DNA of 64,000 nt from contig NZ_CP039290.1 in assembly GCF_004798705.1 (NCBI RefSeq), forward strand, positions 1,364,001 through 1,428,000, given 5' to 3'. The DNA comes from Arthrobacter sp. PAMC25564 (GTDB lineage: Bacteria; Actinomycetota; Actinomycetes; Actinomycetales; Micrococcaceae). Below the pieces are notes generated by a model. That model saw only the letters and a program-made list of their open reading frames with translations. It was not told the origin of the DNA and searched no databases. The position numbers and the translations under genes are program-made. Below, piece after piece: positions 51,729 to 60,379 of the stretch (position 1 is its first letter; every line of letters begins with the position of its first letter).

Positions 51729-52653
51729 GCAAACTCCCCTGATGGAACCTACGGAGACCCGCCATGTCACCGCGGCGCTGACCCGTTCCTCCACTGGTTC
51801 GGCGGACCTCCGCGAACTCGAATCCGGCCTGGACTCGCTGCAGTCCGACGCCGCCCGCAAGGCGCGGATCGACTGGAGCCGGATCCTGCTGCCGGTCGCC
51901 GCCCTGGCCGTCCTGCTGGTGGCCTGGCAGGTCTATGTGTCGCTGGGAATCAAGCGGCGCGACCTCGTACCGGGCCCGCTGGACGTCCTTGGCCAGCTCG
52001 GAACACTCTGGGGGGAGGGGAAGACCCAGGAAGCCATCTGGACCTCGCTGCAACGCGGGGTGGTGGGCTTCCTGATCAGCGTGGCCATCGCCACTCCCGT
52101 CGGGCTGCTGCTGGCCCAGGTCGCACCGCTGCGGCGGGCCTTCGGTCCGCTGATCTCCGGATTGCAGGTGCTGCCCTCCGTGGCGTGGGTGCCGGCCGCC
52201 ATCATCTGGTTCGGACTGACCGACGCCACCGTGTACTTCGTGGTGTTCATGGGTGCCATTCCGTCCATCATCAACGGCCTGATATCCGGGGTGGACCAGA
52301 TCCCGCCGCAATACCGCAGCGTCGGAAAGGTCCTGGGCGCGTCGCGGCTGCAGCTCGCGCTGCAGATCATCCTCCCGGCGGCCCTCCCCGGCTACCTGAG
52401 TGGCCTCAAACAGGGCTGGGCCTTCTCCTGGCGTTCGCTCATGGCCGCCGAGATCATCGCGGTCGGCGGGTCGATCGGCTTCGGCCTCGGCTCGCTCCTG
52501 GACCAGGGCCGTGTCCTCTCCGAGATGACCACCGTGATGGCCGCCATCCTGCTGATCCTCGCCGTCGGCATCCTGATCGAACTGATCGTCTTCGCGCCGA
52601 TCGAAAAGCGCCTGCTCCGGCGCCGCGGCCTCCTGGCCGGCAGCACCCGGTAA
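51718..52653 (+). CDS. ABC transporter permease, sulfonate/taurine type
   Basis: A 311-residue membrane protein with six helices in the BPD_transp_1 fold. Its EAA loop reads PPQYRSVGKVLGASRLQLAL followed by QIILPAALPGYLSGLKQGW, as in SsuC/TauC. The N-terminal 60 residues are cytoplasmic and polar. The ATG at 51718 lies inside the ATPase gene. With the two genes before it this completes a one-permease importer. A family A palindrome follows the stop and could end the transcript. Confidence 0.92.
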   Translation: MPSKQTPLMEPTETRHVTAALTRSSTGSADLRELESGLDSLQSDAARKARIDWSRILLPVAALAVLLVAWQVYVSLGIKRRDLVPGPLDVLGQLGTLWGEGKTQEAIWTSLQRGVVGFLISVAIATPVGLLLAQVAPLRRAFGPLISGLQVLPSVAWVPAAIIWFGLTDATVYFVVFMGAIPSIINGLISGVDQIPPQYRSVGKVLGASRLQLALQIILPAALPGYLSGLKQGWAFSWRSLMAAEIIAVGGSIGFGLGSLLDQGRVLSEMTTVMAAILLILAVGILIELIVFAPIEKRLLRRRGLLAGSTR

Positions 52654-52685
52654 GCTCGGCCACCCGCTAACCGTCCTCCTTCCCC

Positions 52686-52754
52686 AAGCAACGCGGGGTC
52701 ATCTACGGCCCATAAACCCCGGGTTTATGGGCCGTAGATGACCCCGCGTTGCTT
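52686..52754. repeat. Intergenic palindrome, family A (copy 2), perfect
   Basis: Perfect arms of more than 30 bases, from AAGCAACGCGGGGTCATC through CCCATAAACCC to the mirrored CCCCGCGTTGCTTTT. The plus-strand end TTTT makes a passable terminator after the ABC permease. Ends match copies at 26662, 56285 and 60289. Confidence 0.88.
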
Positions 52755-52849
52755 TTGCCACGGCTCCTTGTCCGGGTCCCGGTACCGGCCTACACTCACG
52801 CCTATAGGCCGGTGTGCGGCCGATCCAGCCCGATTCCGAGGAGATAGCT

Positions 52850-53146
52850 GTGGCAGCAAAATTTGGTGTGCTGGCCCTGGTCGAAGCCAAGCCGGGGAAG
52901 GAGCAGGAGGTCTGGGACTTCCTGAACGGGGGGCGCGAGATTGTGCTCAACGAACCCGGTACCCGGACCTGGTACGCCTTCCGGGTCAATGAGAACACCT
53001 TCGGCATCTTCGACACCTTCGATACCGAGGAGGACCGGCAGGCCCACCTGCACGGCGCCATCCCCGCCGCCCTCGGCGAACACGGTCCCGCCATGCTCGC
53101 CAAGGACCCGGACATCAAGCTGATTGAACTCATCGCCGTGAAGTAG
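52850..53146 (+). CDS. Small dimeric alpha/beta-barrel monooxygenase-like protein
   Basis: A 98-residue protein (GTG at 52850 after GAGGAGATAGCT). FGVLALVEAKPGKEQEVWDF and TRTWYAFRVNENTFGIFDTF followed by DTEEDRQAHL match the ABM (antibiotic biosynthesis monooxygenase) ferredoxin-like fold, which forms dimers. Members range from quinone-forming monooxygenases to stress proteins and haem-degrading enzymes; this one lacks a distinctive motif. It stands alone between palindromes of families A and B. Confidence 0.85.
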   Translation: MAAKFGVLALVEAKPGKEQEVWDFLNGGREIVLNEPGTRTWYAFRVNENTFGIFDTFDTEEDRQAHLHGAIPAALGEHGPAMLAKDPDIKLIELIAVK

Positions 53147-53176
53147 GCACAGGAGCGGCGGAGACGGTGGCGGAGC

Positions 53177-53246
53177 GGGGGCACTTTGACACCGACACGC
53201 CGGTATTTGACTCCGAATTAGCTGCCGCGGCCGTCAAAATGCCCCC
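53177..53246. repeat. Intergenic palindrome, family B (copy 3)
   Basis: GGGGGCACTTTGAC and GTCAAAATGCCCCC face each other over about 42 bases. The ends match 40383-40452. It lies upstream of the sirohaem synthase-like gene, after the small ABM-fold gene. Confidence 0.7.
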
Positions 53247-53374
53247 GGACCGCTCCCCGTACCCCACGGCGGCCGGTGTTCCCCGGTGCCCAGGAACTGC
53301 CCCCAAACCCCTCCCGGACCCGCGACAACTATGTGACGTGGCGTTACCTTGCGTGAACTGGTGTTTCCCAACCG

Positions 53375-53404
53375 TTGTTCCGCTCTGTGACGCGGCCCTA
53401 TCGT
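53375..53404 (+). promoter_or_regulatory. Promoter of the sirohaem synthase-like gene, leaderless layout
   Basis: TTGTTC at 53375-53380 and TATCGT at 53399-53404 are 18 bases apart; the -10 ends 6 bases before the ATG at 53411. TGTGACG and GTCGATTCATG are shared with the sulfite reductase promoter (43489-43517), suggesting common control. Confidence 0.5.
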
Positions 53405-53410
53405 CGATTC

Positions 53411-54682
53411 ATGGCAATTCAGGACATTTACCCCACGGCACTGCGCCTCCTCGGCCGACCCGTGCTGGTGGTCGGCGGCGGGCCGGTCGCCACGCGCCGC
53501 GCCAGGGGACTGCTCGACGCCGGGGCCCGGGTCACCGTGGTGGCCCCGGTGGCCTCCGCCGCGCTCCAGGACCTTGCCGACGCCGGGCTCCTCGCTTGGG
53601 AGCCGCGCGGCTACCGACCCTCGGACGTCGACGACGCCTGGTTCATCCAGACCGCCACCGGCGATCCCGCGGTGGACACCCGGGTGGCGGCCGACGCCGA
53701 GGCGCAGCGGATCTGGTGCGTCAACGCCTCCGACCACGAATCCTCCGCCGCCTGGACGCCCGCCGTCGCCGTCGTCGACGACGTCCAGATCGCCGTGAAC
53801 GCCGGGGGAGACCCGCGCCGCGCGATGGCCCTTCGCGACGCCGTCGCCACCGCCCTGGAAACCGGCGACCTGCCGCTGCGCCGGCGGCGGCCCGCCGCCG
53901 GAAGTGTAGCCCTCGTGGGCGGCGGACCCGGCGACACCGGACTCATCACCGTGCGCGGCCGGCGGCTTCTGGGCCAGGCCGACGTCGTGGTGGCCGACCG
54001 CCTCGGCCCGCGCGGACTCCTGCGCGAACTCGCCCCGGACGTCCGCGTGATCGAGGTCGGCAAGACCCCGGGCCACCACCCGGTGCCGCAGTCCGAGATC
54101 AATGGGATCCTGGTCGAGGAAGCCCTCGCCGGACACCGCGTGGTCCGGCTCAAGGGCGGGGACCCGTACGTCCTGGGCAGGGGAGGCGAGGAAGCGGAAT
54201 TCTGCCGCCGGCACGGCGTCGATGTTGAAGTGGTGCCCGGCGTCACCTCGGCGATCTCGGTCCCCGCCGCCGCCGGCATCCCGGTCACGCACCGCGGGCT
54301 GGCCAAGGGATTCAGCGTGGTCACCGGCCACGAGGAGCTCTCCGAGGTCCCGGCCCGGGCGGACCACACCGTGATCCTGCTCATGGGCGTGGGGCAGTTG
54401 CGCGATTCCGCGGCCGCCCTGGGCCGTGCCGGTTTGCCAGCGGCGACGCCGGTTGGCATCGTAGAGAATGGTTATCTGCCGAACCAGCGGGTGACCATCG
54501 GAACGCTCGGGACCATAGCGGACCAGGCGGAGGCCCTCGGCGTCGCGAATCCCGCCGTGATCGTGATCGGCGACGTCGTCCGCGTCAGCCCGTTCGCGCC
54601 GTCGCACTTCAAGACCGCCGACTACAGCACGACCTCCCCGAACAGCCCGCGCACCGCAAGTACCCGCGTCCTGACCCCGTAG
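53411..54682 (+). CDS. cysG: Fused precorrin-2 dehydrogenase / uroporphyrinogen-III methyltransferase
   Basis: A 423-residue bifunctional protein making sirohydrochlorin. Residues 1-150 are the NAD-dependent precorrin-2 dehydrogenase ([20 protein letters not shown], then [18 protein letters not shown]). Residues 165-410 are the SUMT domain: [70 protein letters not shown] and [15 protein letters not shown]. The order matches CysG, but the central dimerisation part is short and chelation may instead be done by the CbiX-type protein at 42695. The product sirohaem serves the sulfite reductase; promoter likeness supports co-control. Confidence 0.9.
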   Translation: MAIQDIYPTALRLLGRPVLVVGGGPVATRRARGLLDAGARVTVVAPVASAALQDLADAGLLAWEPRGYRPSDVDDAWFIQTATGDPAVDTRVAADAEAQRIWCVNASDHESSAAWTPAVAVVDDVQIAVNAGGDPRRAMALRDAVATALETGDLPLRRRRPAAGSVALVGGGPGDTGLITVRGRRLLGQADVVVADRLGPRGLLRELAPDVRVIEVGKTPGHHPVPQSEINGILVEEALAGHRVVRLKGGDPYVLGRGGEEAEFCRRHGVDVEVVPGVTSAISVPAAAGIPVTHRGLAKGFSVVTGHEELSEVPARADHTVILLMGVGQLRDSAAALGRAGLPAATPVGIVENGYLPNQRVTIGTLGTIADQAEALGVANPAVIVIGDVVRVSPFAPSHFKTADYSTTSPNSPRTASTRVLTP

Positions 54683-54697
54683 CCCCCACCCAACTGG

Positions 54698-54745
54698 CTC
54701 GCAGTTGTTGTCCTTATGAGCCCTCATAACGACAACAACTGCGAG
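54698..54745. repeat. Intergenic palindrome, family C (copy 2)
   Basis: CTCGCAGTTGTTGTCCTTA and its inverse form 23-base arms with one mismatch and a 2-base centre. Flanks AACTGG and CAGTCGGGC are those of copy 1 at 10972-11021. It lies between the sirohaem synthase-like gene and the ferredoxin reductase and ends about 35 bases before the latter. Confidence 0.8.
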
Positions 54746-54780
54746 TCAGTCGGGCCGTGACAGAAAAAAGGAACACAGCC

Positions 54781-56247
54781 GTGTCAACAAACACCCCCGT
54801 AGGAACAGCCGCCCGCCCGCTGCGCGTCGCCGTCGTCGGCTCCGGCCCGGCCGGCGTCTACGCCGCGGACATCCTGACCAAGAGCGAGGCCGTCAAGAGC
54901 GGCGAGCTCACCGTGAGCATCGACCTCTTCGACCGCTACCCGGCACCCTATGGACTGATCCGCTACGGCGTCGCCCCCGACCACCCGCGCATCAAGGGCA
55001 TCGTCAACGCCCTGCACAAGGTCCTGGACCGCGGCGACATCCGTTTCTTCGGCAACGTGGACTACGGCACGGACCTCTCGCTCGAGGATCTCCGCACCCA
55101 CTACGACGCCGTCATCTTCGCCACCGGCGCCATCAAGGACGCGGACCTGAACATCCCGGGCATCGAGCTTGAGGGGTCCTACGGCGGCGCCGACTTCGTC
55201 TCCTGGTACGACGGACACCCGGATGTGTCCCGCGACTGGCCGCTGGACGCCAAGGAAGTCGCGGTGATCGGCAACGGCAACGTGGCCCTGGACGTGGCGC
55301 GCATGCTCTCCAAGCACGCCGACGACCTCCTCGTCTCCGAAATCCCGGACAACGTCTACGCCGGGCTGAAAGCCTCCCCGGTCACCGACGTCCACGTCTT
55401 CGGCCGCCGCGGGCCGGCCCAGGTCAAGTTCACCCCGCTCGAGCTGCGCGAACTCTCCCACTCCAAGGACGTGGACATCATCCTCTACGCCGAGGACTTC
55501 GAGTTCGACGCCGAATCCGACCGCCAGATCCAGAGCAACAACCAGACCAAGACCATGGTGGGCACGCTCACCAACTGGATCGCCGAACAGCCCGAGGACC
55601 TCTCCGAGCTGACGGCCTCACGCCGCCTGCACCTGCACTTCCTGCACAGCCCGGTCGAGGTATACGACGACGCCGACGCCCCCGGCCGCGTCGCCGGCAT
55701 CAGGTTCGAGCGCACCGAACTGGACGGCACGGGCAACGCCCGCGGCACCGGCGAACTGGTGGACTACCCCGTCCAGGCCGTCTACCGCGCGATCGGGTAC
55801 TTCGGATCCTCGCTGCCCGAGGTCGAGTTCGACCACAGCAAGGGGGTTGTGCCGAACGACGGCGGCCGCGTCATGGACGCCGCCGGCACCCATGTGCCGG
55901 GCATCTACGCCACCGGCTGGATCAAGCGCGGACCGGTGGGCCTGATCGGGCACACCAAGGGCGACGCCCTGGAAACCGTGACGTACCTGCTGGAGGACCG
56001 CGAAAACCTGCCGCCCGCCGCGGCACCGGCGCCGGAGACGATCGTCGAGCTCCTGGCGTCCCGCGGCGTGCAGTACACCAGCTGGGAAGGCTGGCTGGCA
56101 CTGGACGCGCACGAGCGGGCCCTCGGCGAGAAGGCCACCGCCGGCGGCGGCTCGCACGGCGTTGAGGTCGCCCGCGAACGCATCAAGGTGGTGCCGCGCG
56201 AGGACATGGTCGGGATTTCCCGCAGCGGCGTGGCAGCGCAGCTCTGA
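54781..56247 (+). CDS. fprA: Ferredoxin-NADP+ reductase, FprA/adrenodoxin-reductase type
   Basis: A 488-residue FAD enzyme passing electrons between NADPH and ferredoxin. RVAVVGSGPAGVYAADILTK binds FAD; FDRYPAPYGLIRYGVAPDHP and NVDYGTDLSLEDL are family motifs; VAVIGNGNVALDVARML binds NADP; and the end GIYATGWIKRGPVGLIGHTK closes the FAD site. The GTG at 54781 follows AAGGAACACAGCC at a proper distance; a GTG eight codons upstream lacks a site. In this setting it should reduce the ferredoxin used by the sulfite reductase. No ferredoxin gene is seen in the window. Confidence 0.9.
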   Translation: MSTNTPVGTAARPLRVAVVGSGPAGVYAADILTKSEAVKSGELTVSIDLFDRYPAPYGLIRYGVAPDHPRIKGIVNALHKVLDRGDIRFFGNVDYGTDLSLEDLRTHYDAVIFATGAIKDADLNIPGIELEGSYGGADFVSWYDGHPDVSRDWPLDAKEVAVIGNGNVALDVARMLSKHADDLLVSEIPDNVYAGLKASPVTDVHVFGRRGPAQVKFTPLELRELSHSKDVDIILYAEDFEFDAESDRQIQSNNQTKTMVGTLTNWIAEQPEDLSELTASRRLHLHFLHSPVEVYDDADAPGRVAGIRFERTELDGTGNARGTGELVDYPVQAVYRAIGYFGSSLPEVEFDHSKGVVPNDGGRVMDAAGTHVPGIYATGWIKRGPVGLIGHTKGDALETVTYLLEDRENLPPAAAPAPETIVELLASRGVQYTSWEGWLALDAHERALGEKATAGGGSHGVEVARERIKVVPREDMVGISRSGVAAQL

Positions 56248-56284
56248 CCCCCGCAATCCACCGCAACGCCCCCTTCAACCCACC

Positions 56285-56349
56285 GCAACGCGGGGTCACT
56301 CCGCGCCCATCCCACAGGGGTTTATGGGCCGTAGGTGACCCCGCGTTGC
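56285..56349. repeat. Intergenic palindrome, family A (copy 3), diverged centre
   Basis: GCAACGCGGGGTCA at 56285 faces TGACCCCGCGTTGC ending 56349. Inside, the left half resembles copy 1 (CGCGCCCATCCC) and the right half copy 2 (TTTATGGGCCGTAG), so it looks like a hybrid. It lies between fprA and the topoisomerase IB gene. Confidence 0.8.
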
Positions 56350-56395
56350 TTGGGTCCTGGCGCAAAGCAGGGCTGTAGTCAGTAGGCTTACCGTC

Positions 56396-57385
56396 ATGAA
56401 ACTCCGTCACAGCAACGCGTCCGGCCGCGGCTGCCGGCGGGTTCCGTCCGGGACCGGGTTCAGCTACAAGGACCTGGACGGGTCCACCCTGCCGCCCGGG
56501 CCGGTCCGGGACCGGCTGGAGGGCATCGGCATCCCGCCGGCCTGGACGGACGTCTGGATTGCCCCCTACGACAACGGGCACATCCAGGCCACCGGGCTCG
56601 ACGCCGTCGGGAGGCGCCAGTACATCTACCACCCGAGCTGGCGGGAACGGATGGACCGGCTGAAGTTCAGCCGTGCCCTCCGGCTCGCCGAAACCCTGCC
56701 GGCCGCGCGCCGGCTCGTCACGATGGACCTGCGTTCGGAGGGGCTGACGCGCGAGCGGGTGCTGGCCGCCGCGTTCAGGATGCTGGACAGCGGGTCCCTG
56801 CGCGTGGGCTCCGAGCGGTACACGAACGAGAACGGCAGCCACGGCCTGGCCACCCTGCTCTGCGCCCACGTGGCGGTGCGCAAGGACGCACTGCGCCTCA
56901 GCTTCCCGGCCAAGAGCGGCAAGACCTGGGAGTCGCGGATCGACGACGCCGACCTGGCCGCCATCGTGCGGCTGCTCAAGCGACGCGGCGGCAACGCCCG
57001 GCTGCTGGCCTATAAGGACGGCCGGGCCTGGTACCCGGTCTCCAGCGCGGAGATCAACGCCTATGTGAAGGAACGGACCGGGGAGGACTTCACCGCCAAG
57101 GATTTCCGCACCCTGCGCGGCACCGTGGCCGCGGCCGTCAGCCTGGCGCAGAGCGGCCCGCAGCGACAGGTCTCGGCCCGGAAACGCGCCATCAGCCGGG
57201 CGATGCAGGATGCGGCCGCGATGCTGGGCAACACGCCGTCGATCGCCCGGAAGAGCTACGTGGATCCCCGTCTGCTGGACCACTTCGCGGCCGGCGAGAC
57301 CATCGACCCGAAGCGCCTGGACTCGGCGGAATCCGAGCTGCGGGCGCTGCTGTACCGCGAAGGCGGGGTCGTCCCCCTGCGCTGA
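56396..57385 (+). CDS. DNA topoisomerase IB (poxvirus type)
   Basis: A 329-residue type IB topoisomerase that relaxes supercoils by a 3'-phosphotyrosine link. The nucleophile is Tyr288 (ARKSYVDPRLLDHF). Other active-site residues are Arg141 (LRVGSERYTNENGSHGLATL), Lys173 (LSFPAKSGK) and Arg238 (TAKDFRTLRG); the expected His of the catalytic set is replaced by Lys or Arg near 284-286 in this subgroup. The N-terminal domain has GIPPAWTDVWIAPYDNGHIQ with ATG. The size is that of bacterial viral-like enzymes. TAGGCT lies 7 bases before the ATG, so the transcript may be leaderless. Confidence 0.92.
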   Translation: MKLRHSNASGRGCRRVPSGTGFSYKDLDGSTLPPGPVRDRLEGIGIPPAWTDVWIAPYDNGHIQATGLDAVGRRQYIYHPSWRERMDRLKFSRALRLAETLPAARRLVTMDLRSEGLTRERVLAAAFRMLDSGSLRVGSERYTNENGSHGLATLLCAHVAVRKDALRLSFPAKSGKTWESRIDDADLAAIVRLLKRRGGNARLLAYKDGRAWYPVSSAEINAYVKERTGEDFTAKDFRTLRGTVAAAVSLAQSGPQRQVSARKRAISRAMQDAAAMLGNTPSIARKSYVDPRLLDHFAAGETIDPKRLDSAESELRALLYREGGVVPLR

Positions 57386-57482
57386 GCTGTGCTGGGCTGC
57401 GCGGAGCGGCCCGGTCCGGGGATGGCGGTGCGGGTCCCGGGATGACGTGCCGGTCCGGGGATGACGGTGCGGGCCGGGGAAT

Positions 57483-58061
57483 TCAGAACTCCGCGTTGAT
57501 GAACCCGATGACAATGGCCGTCCACCAGCAGACCTGCGAGATGGTCAGGCAGGAGAGCATATGGAACCTCTGGCCGGGGGTGAGGTCCAGGAAGGATGCA
57601 GTCGGCGGCAGATGGGCCAGCCGCCTCATGAGCGGGATGAGCATGATGCCGTTGAGGGTCAGGACCAGCACGGCGGCCAGCTTGACGTCGGTCATGGCGC
57701 TGGTCAGATGCGGATTCAGGAAGATTCCGCTGGCCAGCATGCCGGCCAGTCCGCCCCAGATCAGCGGGGTGGCGGCCCCGTCGAGCCGGATCGTCTCGGC
57801 CAGCTCGCGCCTGCCGATGAGCCACAGGAAGCCGTGCCAGTCCACCAGGAGGATGGCCCCGAAGGAGACGACCATGGCCAGGATGTGGGCGATCAGTGCA
57901 TAAGTGTGGGGGAGGCCGACGACGTGCATTGACGCGGCCATCAGCACCGAGGTCAGCCAGGCCGCCGCCGCGGCGACGCACAGGATGACAACGAGGCGCC
58001 TGGTGGCTTTTTCCGATTCGAGTCGTCTGGCTGTACGCCTGCTTACTGCGATGTAACTCAT
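57483..58061 (-). CDS. Unrecognised five-helix membrane protein
   Basis: A 192-residue membrane protein starting at the ATG at 58061. After RRTARRLESEKATRRL come about five hydrophobic segments: VVILCVAAAAAWLTSVLMAA, ALIAHILAMVVSFGAILLVD, PLIWGGLAGMLASGIFL, LAAVLVLTLNGIMLIPL and CLTISQVCWWTAIVIGFI. Several His and Trp residues lie within or near the helices (HVVGLPH, AHILA, DWHGFLW), a pattern of haem- or copper-linked membrane proteins, but no family was recognised. It is alone, 145 bases from the GntR gene end. Short tandem repeats (CGGTCCGGGGATG type) lie just after its stop at 57410-57480. Confidence 0.7.
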   Translation of the reverse strand: MSYIAVSRRTARRLESEKATRRLVVILCVAAAAAWLTSVLMAASMHVVGLPHTYALIAHILAMVVSFGAILLVDWHGFLWLIGRRELAETIRLDGAATPLIWGGLAGMLASGIFLNPHLTSAMTDVKLAAVLVLTLNGIMLIPLMRRLAHLPPTASFLDLTPGQRFHMLSCLTISQVCWWTAIVIGFINAEF

Positions 58062-58205
58062 GGCTTACCTCTGTGGGCCTGAACCCTGGACCACCCTGGA
58101 CGAGCGGGCTGCTGAAGCATTGCCGGGGCTAAATAACGATAGCTCCAACGCTGTGCGTCGACAAGGACGCAGACAAGGACCCCCCCGGGTTCCCCCGGAA
58201 GGCCG

Positions 58206-58886
58206 TCAGTACTGGATCCACTCCGCGCAGGAGTTCAGGTTCCGGTTGACGCTGTCGACGGCGGCAAGCTCGTCGTGTGCCTCGATGGCGTCGGCCAGCT
58301 GGCCGTGGCCTGCGGCGGGGAGGCCGTCGAAGCCGCCGCGGCGTTGCTGGCGGAGGAGGTCGTTGTGGAAGACAGCGCCGAAGCTGAGGTACAGCTCATG
58401 CAGGAGCGGGTTTCCCGATGCCTGGGCCACCAGCACGTGGAAGTCCCAGTCGGCGCGGGCCCAGCCGGCAAAGTCCTCGGACAGCCACGCTGTGCGGCGT
58501 GCGGCGAGCAGCCCGCGCATGGCGGCGATGTCCTGGGCCGTGGCATGGCGGGCGGCCAGCCGGGCCGCCTGGGTATCCAGGCCCACCCGGACTTCAAGGA
58601 TGTGCCCCTGGGTGTGGTCCAGGTACATCCGCTGGGCGGCGCCGGAGATCTCGCTCGTGGCCCGGACATAGGTCCCGTCGCCGCGGCGGACCTCCAGCAT
58701 TCCGCTGTGCGCCAGCGCCTTGATTGCCTCGCGGAGCGTGCCGCGGGAGACGCCGAGGGCTGCCATCAGTTCGGGTTCGGCCGGGATGCGCCGTTGCAGC
58801 GGCCATTCCCCGGAATGGATCAGTTCCCGGAGCTTGGCCGTGATTTCCTCCACCAGCGGCGGCCGGTGTGAAGTCGAGAGTGTCAT
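58206..58886 (-). CDS. FadR-type GntR transcriptional regulator
   Basis: A 226-residue regulator. The N-terminal winged helix has LRELIHSGEWPLQRRIPAEP, then ALGVSRGTLREAIKALAHSG and LEVRRGDGTYVRA. The C-terminal FCD ligand domain has ILEVRVGLDTQAARLAARHA, DWDFHVLVAQASGNPLL and GHGQLADAIEAHD, with the Asp and His ligands of a bound metal. The ATG at 58886 overlaps the end of the MFS gene by 4 bases, so both are on one transcript; it probably controls that transporter in response to a carboxylate-like ligand. Confidence 0.9.
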   Translation of the reverse strand: MTLSTSHRPPLVEEITAKLRELIHSGEWPLQRRIPAEPELMAALGVSRGTLREAIKALAHSGMLEVRRGDGTYVRATSEISGAAQRMYLDHTQGHILEVRVGLDTQAARLAARHATAQDIAAMRGLLAARRTAWLSEDFAGWARADWDFHVLVAQASGNPLLHELYLSFGAVFHNDLLRQQRRGGFDGLPAAGHGQLADAIEAHDELAAVDSVNRNLNSCAEWIQY

Positions 58887-60178
58887 CGCCGCACTCCTCC
58901 CAGCGGCTGGGCTTCGGGCCGGCCCTGGACCTGGTGGCTGCCGGCCTGCGGCTTCTTCGCCCGGACCGTCAGCAGATGCCCCACGGCGACCTGGCCCACG
59001 GCCACGGCCAGCAGCAGGACCAGCGGCAGGGTCCAGTTGCCGGTAGCGCTGTGCAGCAGGCCCATGCCGAACGGCCCGACAGTCGCCAGCAGGTAACCCG
59101 CCGACTGGGCGAGCGTGGACAGTGCGGTGGTCTCGGTGGTGTTTCGGCCGCTGCGGCTGATCATCACCATGATGAGCGGGAAGATGCCAAGCCCGACGCC
59201 GAGGAGAACCGCGGTCAGGGCAGCCATGCTGGCCGGCAGCAGGAGCATGCCGGTGACACCCAGCACGGTGGCGACGGACGCCAGGTAGAACGCGGGGCGC
59301 AGCATCCTGGGGCGCGAACCGATAGCGATCAGCACCATTCCGGCCGGGACCGAGACGAGCTGCATGAGGCCGAACATGAGGCCGCTTTCGGAGGCGCTGA
59401 CTCCTTCCGTGGCCAGCATGTACGGAAACCAGCTCAGTACGGAGTAGGCCAGGAGGGCCTGCAGGGTGAAGCCGGCGGTGATCATGAGCCCGGTGCGGGT
59501 CCGCAGCAGCGGCCACGGTGACACATGCGTGGCCTTCACCGCCGGCGCATGGCGGTGCGCGTGCAGCGCAATCGGCAGGAAGCCCAGGCAGGCGGCGAGG
59601 GCCAGGATGCCGATGGAACCCAGCCCGGCCGAGGGCGAGCCGAGCTGCTGGGCCATCGGCACGATCAGGACGGAGGTGACGGTGGCTCCGGTGGTCATCG
59701 TCATCGTGTACAGACCCGTCATCAGCGACGTCCGGTCCGCGAAATACTCGCGGATGAAGGAGGGCATGGCCACATTGCACACTGCCAGCCCGGACATGCC
59801 GACCACCGTGCCTGCCACCAGCATGCCGGTCGAGGGCAGGCCGCGGAGCAGCAGGCCGCCGGCGAGCATAACGAGCGAGAGCAGGATCGCCTTTTCGACG
59901 CCGAGAAGCCTGGTCAGCCAGGATGTGGCGGCCCCGGCAACCGCGAAACAGAGCGTGGGAATCGATGGGACGACGGCGGCGACAAAGGCTCCGTAGCCGA
60001 GGACCTGCTGGAGGTCGTGGAACAGTGCGGAGGCCCCGCTGATGCCGGCCCGCAGGTTGAGGCCGATCAGCACAATTGCAATCGTTCCGAATACGGCGAC
60101 GGTGCGCGTGCGGATCCGCAGCGGGGCGGAGGGGGCTGCTGAGTCGGGGTGGGCGGAAGCCGCCGTCGTGCCTGTCAT
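58883..60178 (-). CDS. MFS transporter, CynX/NimT type
   Basis: A 431-residue, 12-helix transporter. The first helix VFGTIAIVLIGLNLRAGISG ending in SALF is the signature of the CynX/NimT subgroup (cyanate or 2-nitroimidazole transport). GLAVCNVAMPSFIREYFADR with SLMTGLYT is the second family segment. It is the first gene of a two-gene unit with the FadR-type regulator. The substrate cannot be fixed; the regulator suggests inducible export or uptake of a small organic anion. Confidence 0.88.
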   Translation of the reverse strand: MTGTTAASAHPDSAAPSAPLRIRTRTVAVFGTIAIVLIGLNLRAGISGASALFHDLQQVLGYGAFVAAVVPSIPTLCFAVAGAATSWLTRLLGVEKAILLSLVMLAGGLLLRGLPSTGMLVAGTVVGMSGLAVCNVAMPSFIREYFADRTSLMTGLYTMTMTTGATVTSVLIVPMAQQLGSPSAGLGSIGILALAACLGFLPIALHAHRHAPAVKATHVSPWPLLRTRTGLMITAGFTLQALLAYSVLSWFPYMLATEGVSASESGLMFGLMQLVSVPAGMVLIAIGSRPRMLRPAFYLASVATVLGVTGMLLLPASMAALTAVLLGVGLGIFPLIMVMISRSGRNTTETTALSTLAQSAGYLLATVGPFGMGLLHSATGNWTLPLVLLLAVAVGQVAVGHLLTVRAKKPQAGSHQVQGRPEAQPLGGVRR

Positions 60179-60288
60179 GCCTAAAGGTTAGACGTTTGAT
60201 GTTTGATCGGCACGTTTTGGTGACAGATGTCTCCCGGCAAGACCGCCGCTGGATGGCAACAGAACGGCGACAGAACGGAGACAGAACG

Positions 60289-60353
60289 GCAACGCGGGGT
60301 CAGATAGCGCCCATCCCGGGGCCCGGCATGGGCCGTACGTGACCCCGCGTTGC
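60289..60353. repeat. Intergenic palindrome, family A (copy 4)
   Basis: GCAACGCGGGGTCA at 60289 faces TGACCCCGCGTTGC ending 60353; the centre (GCGCCCATCCCGGGGCCCGGCATGGGC) pairs in part. Three copies of ACAGAACGG lie just before it. It lies between the MFS start and the PucR stop. Confidence 0.82.
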
Positions 60354-60379
60354 TTCGGTCCGGAGGGGGCGGCGGAGGG

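Noticed and set aside
58206..59780. 524-residue fusion of MFS part and GntR regulator
   Set aside because: The MFS gene is read in another frame to 58883; the regulator starts at the ATG at 58886, so no fusion exists.
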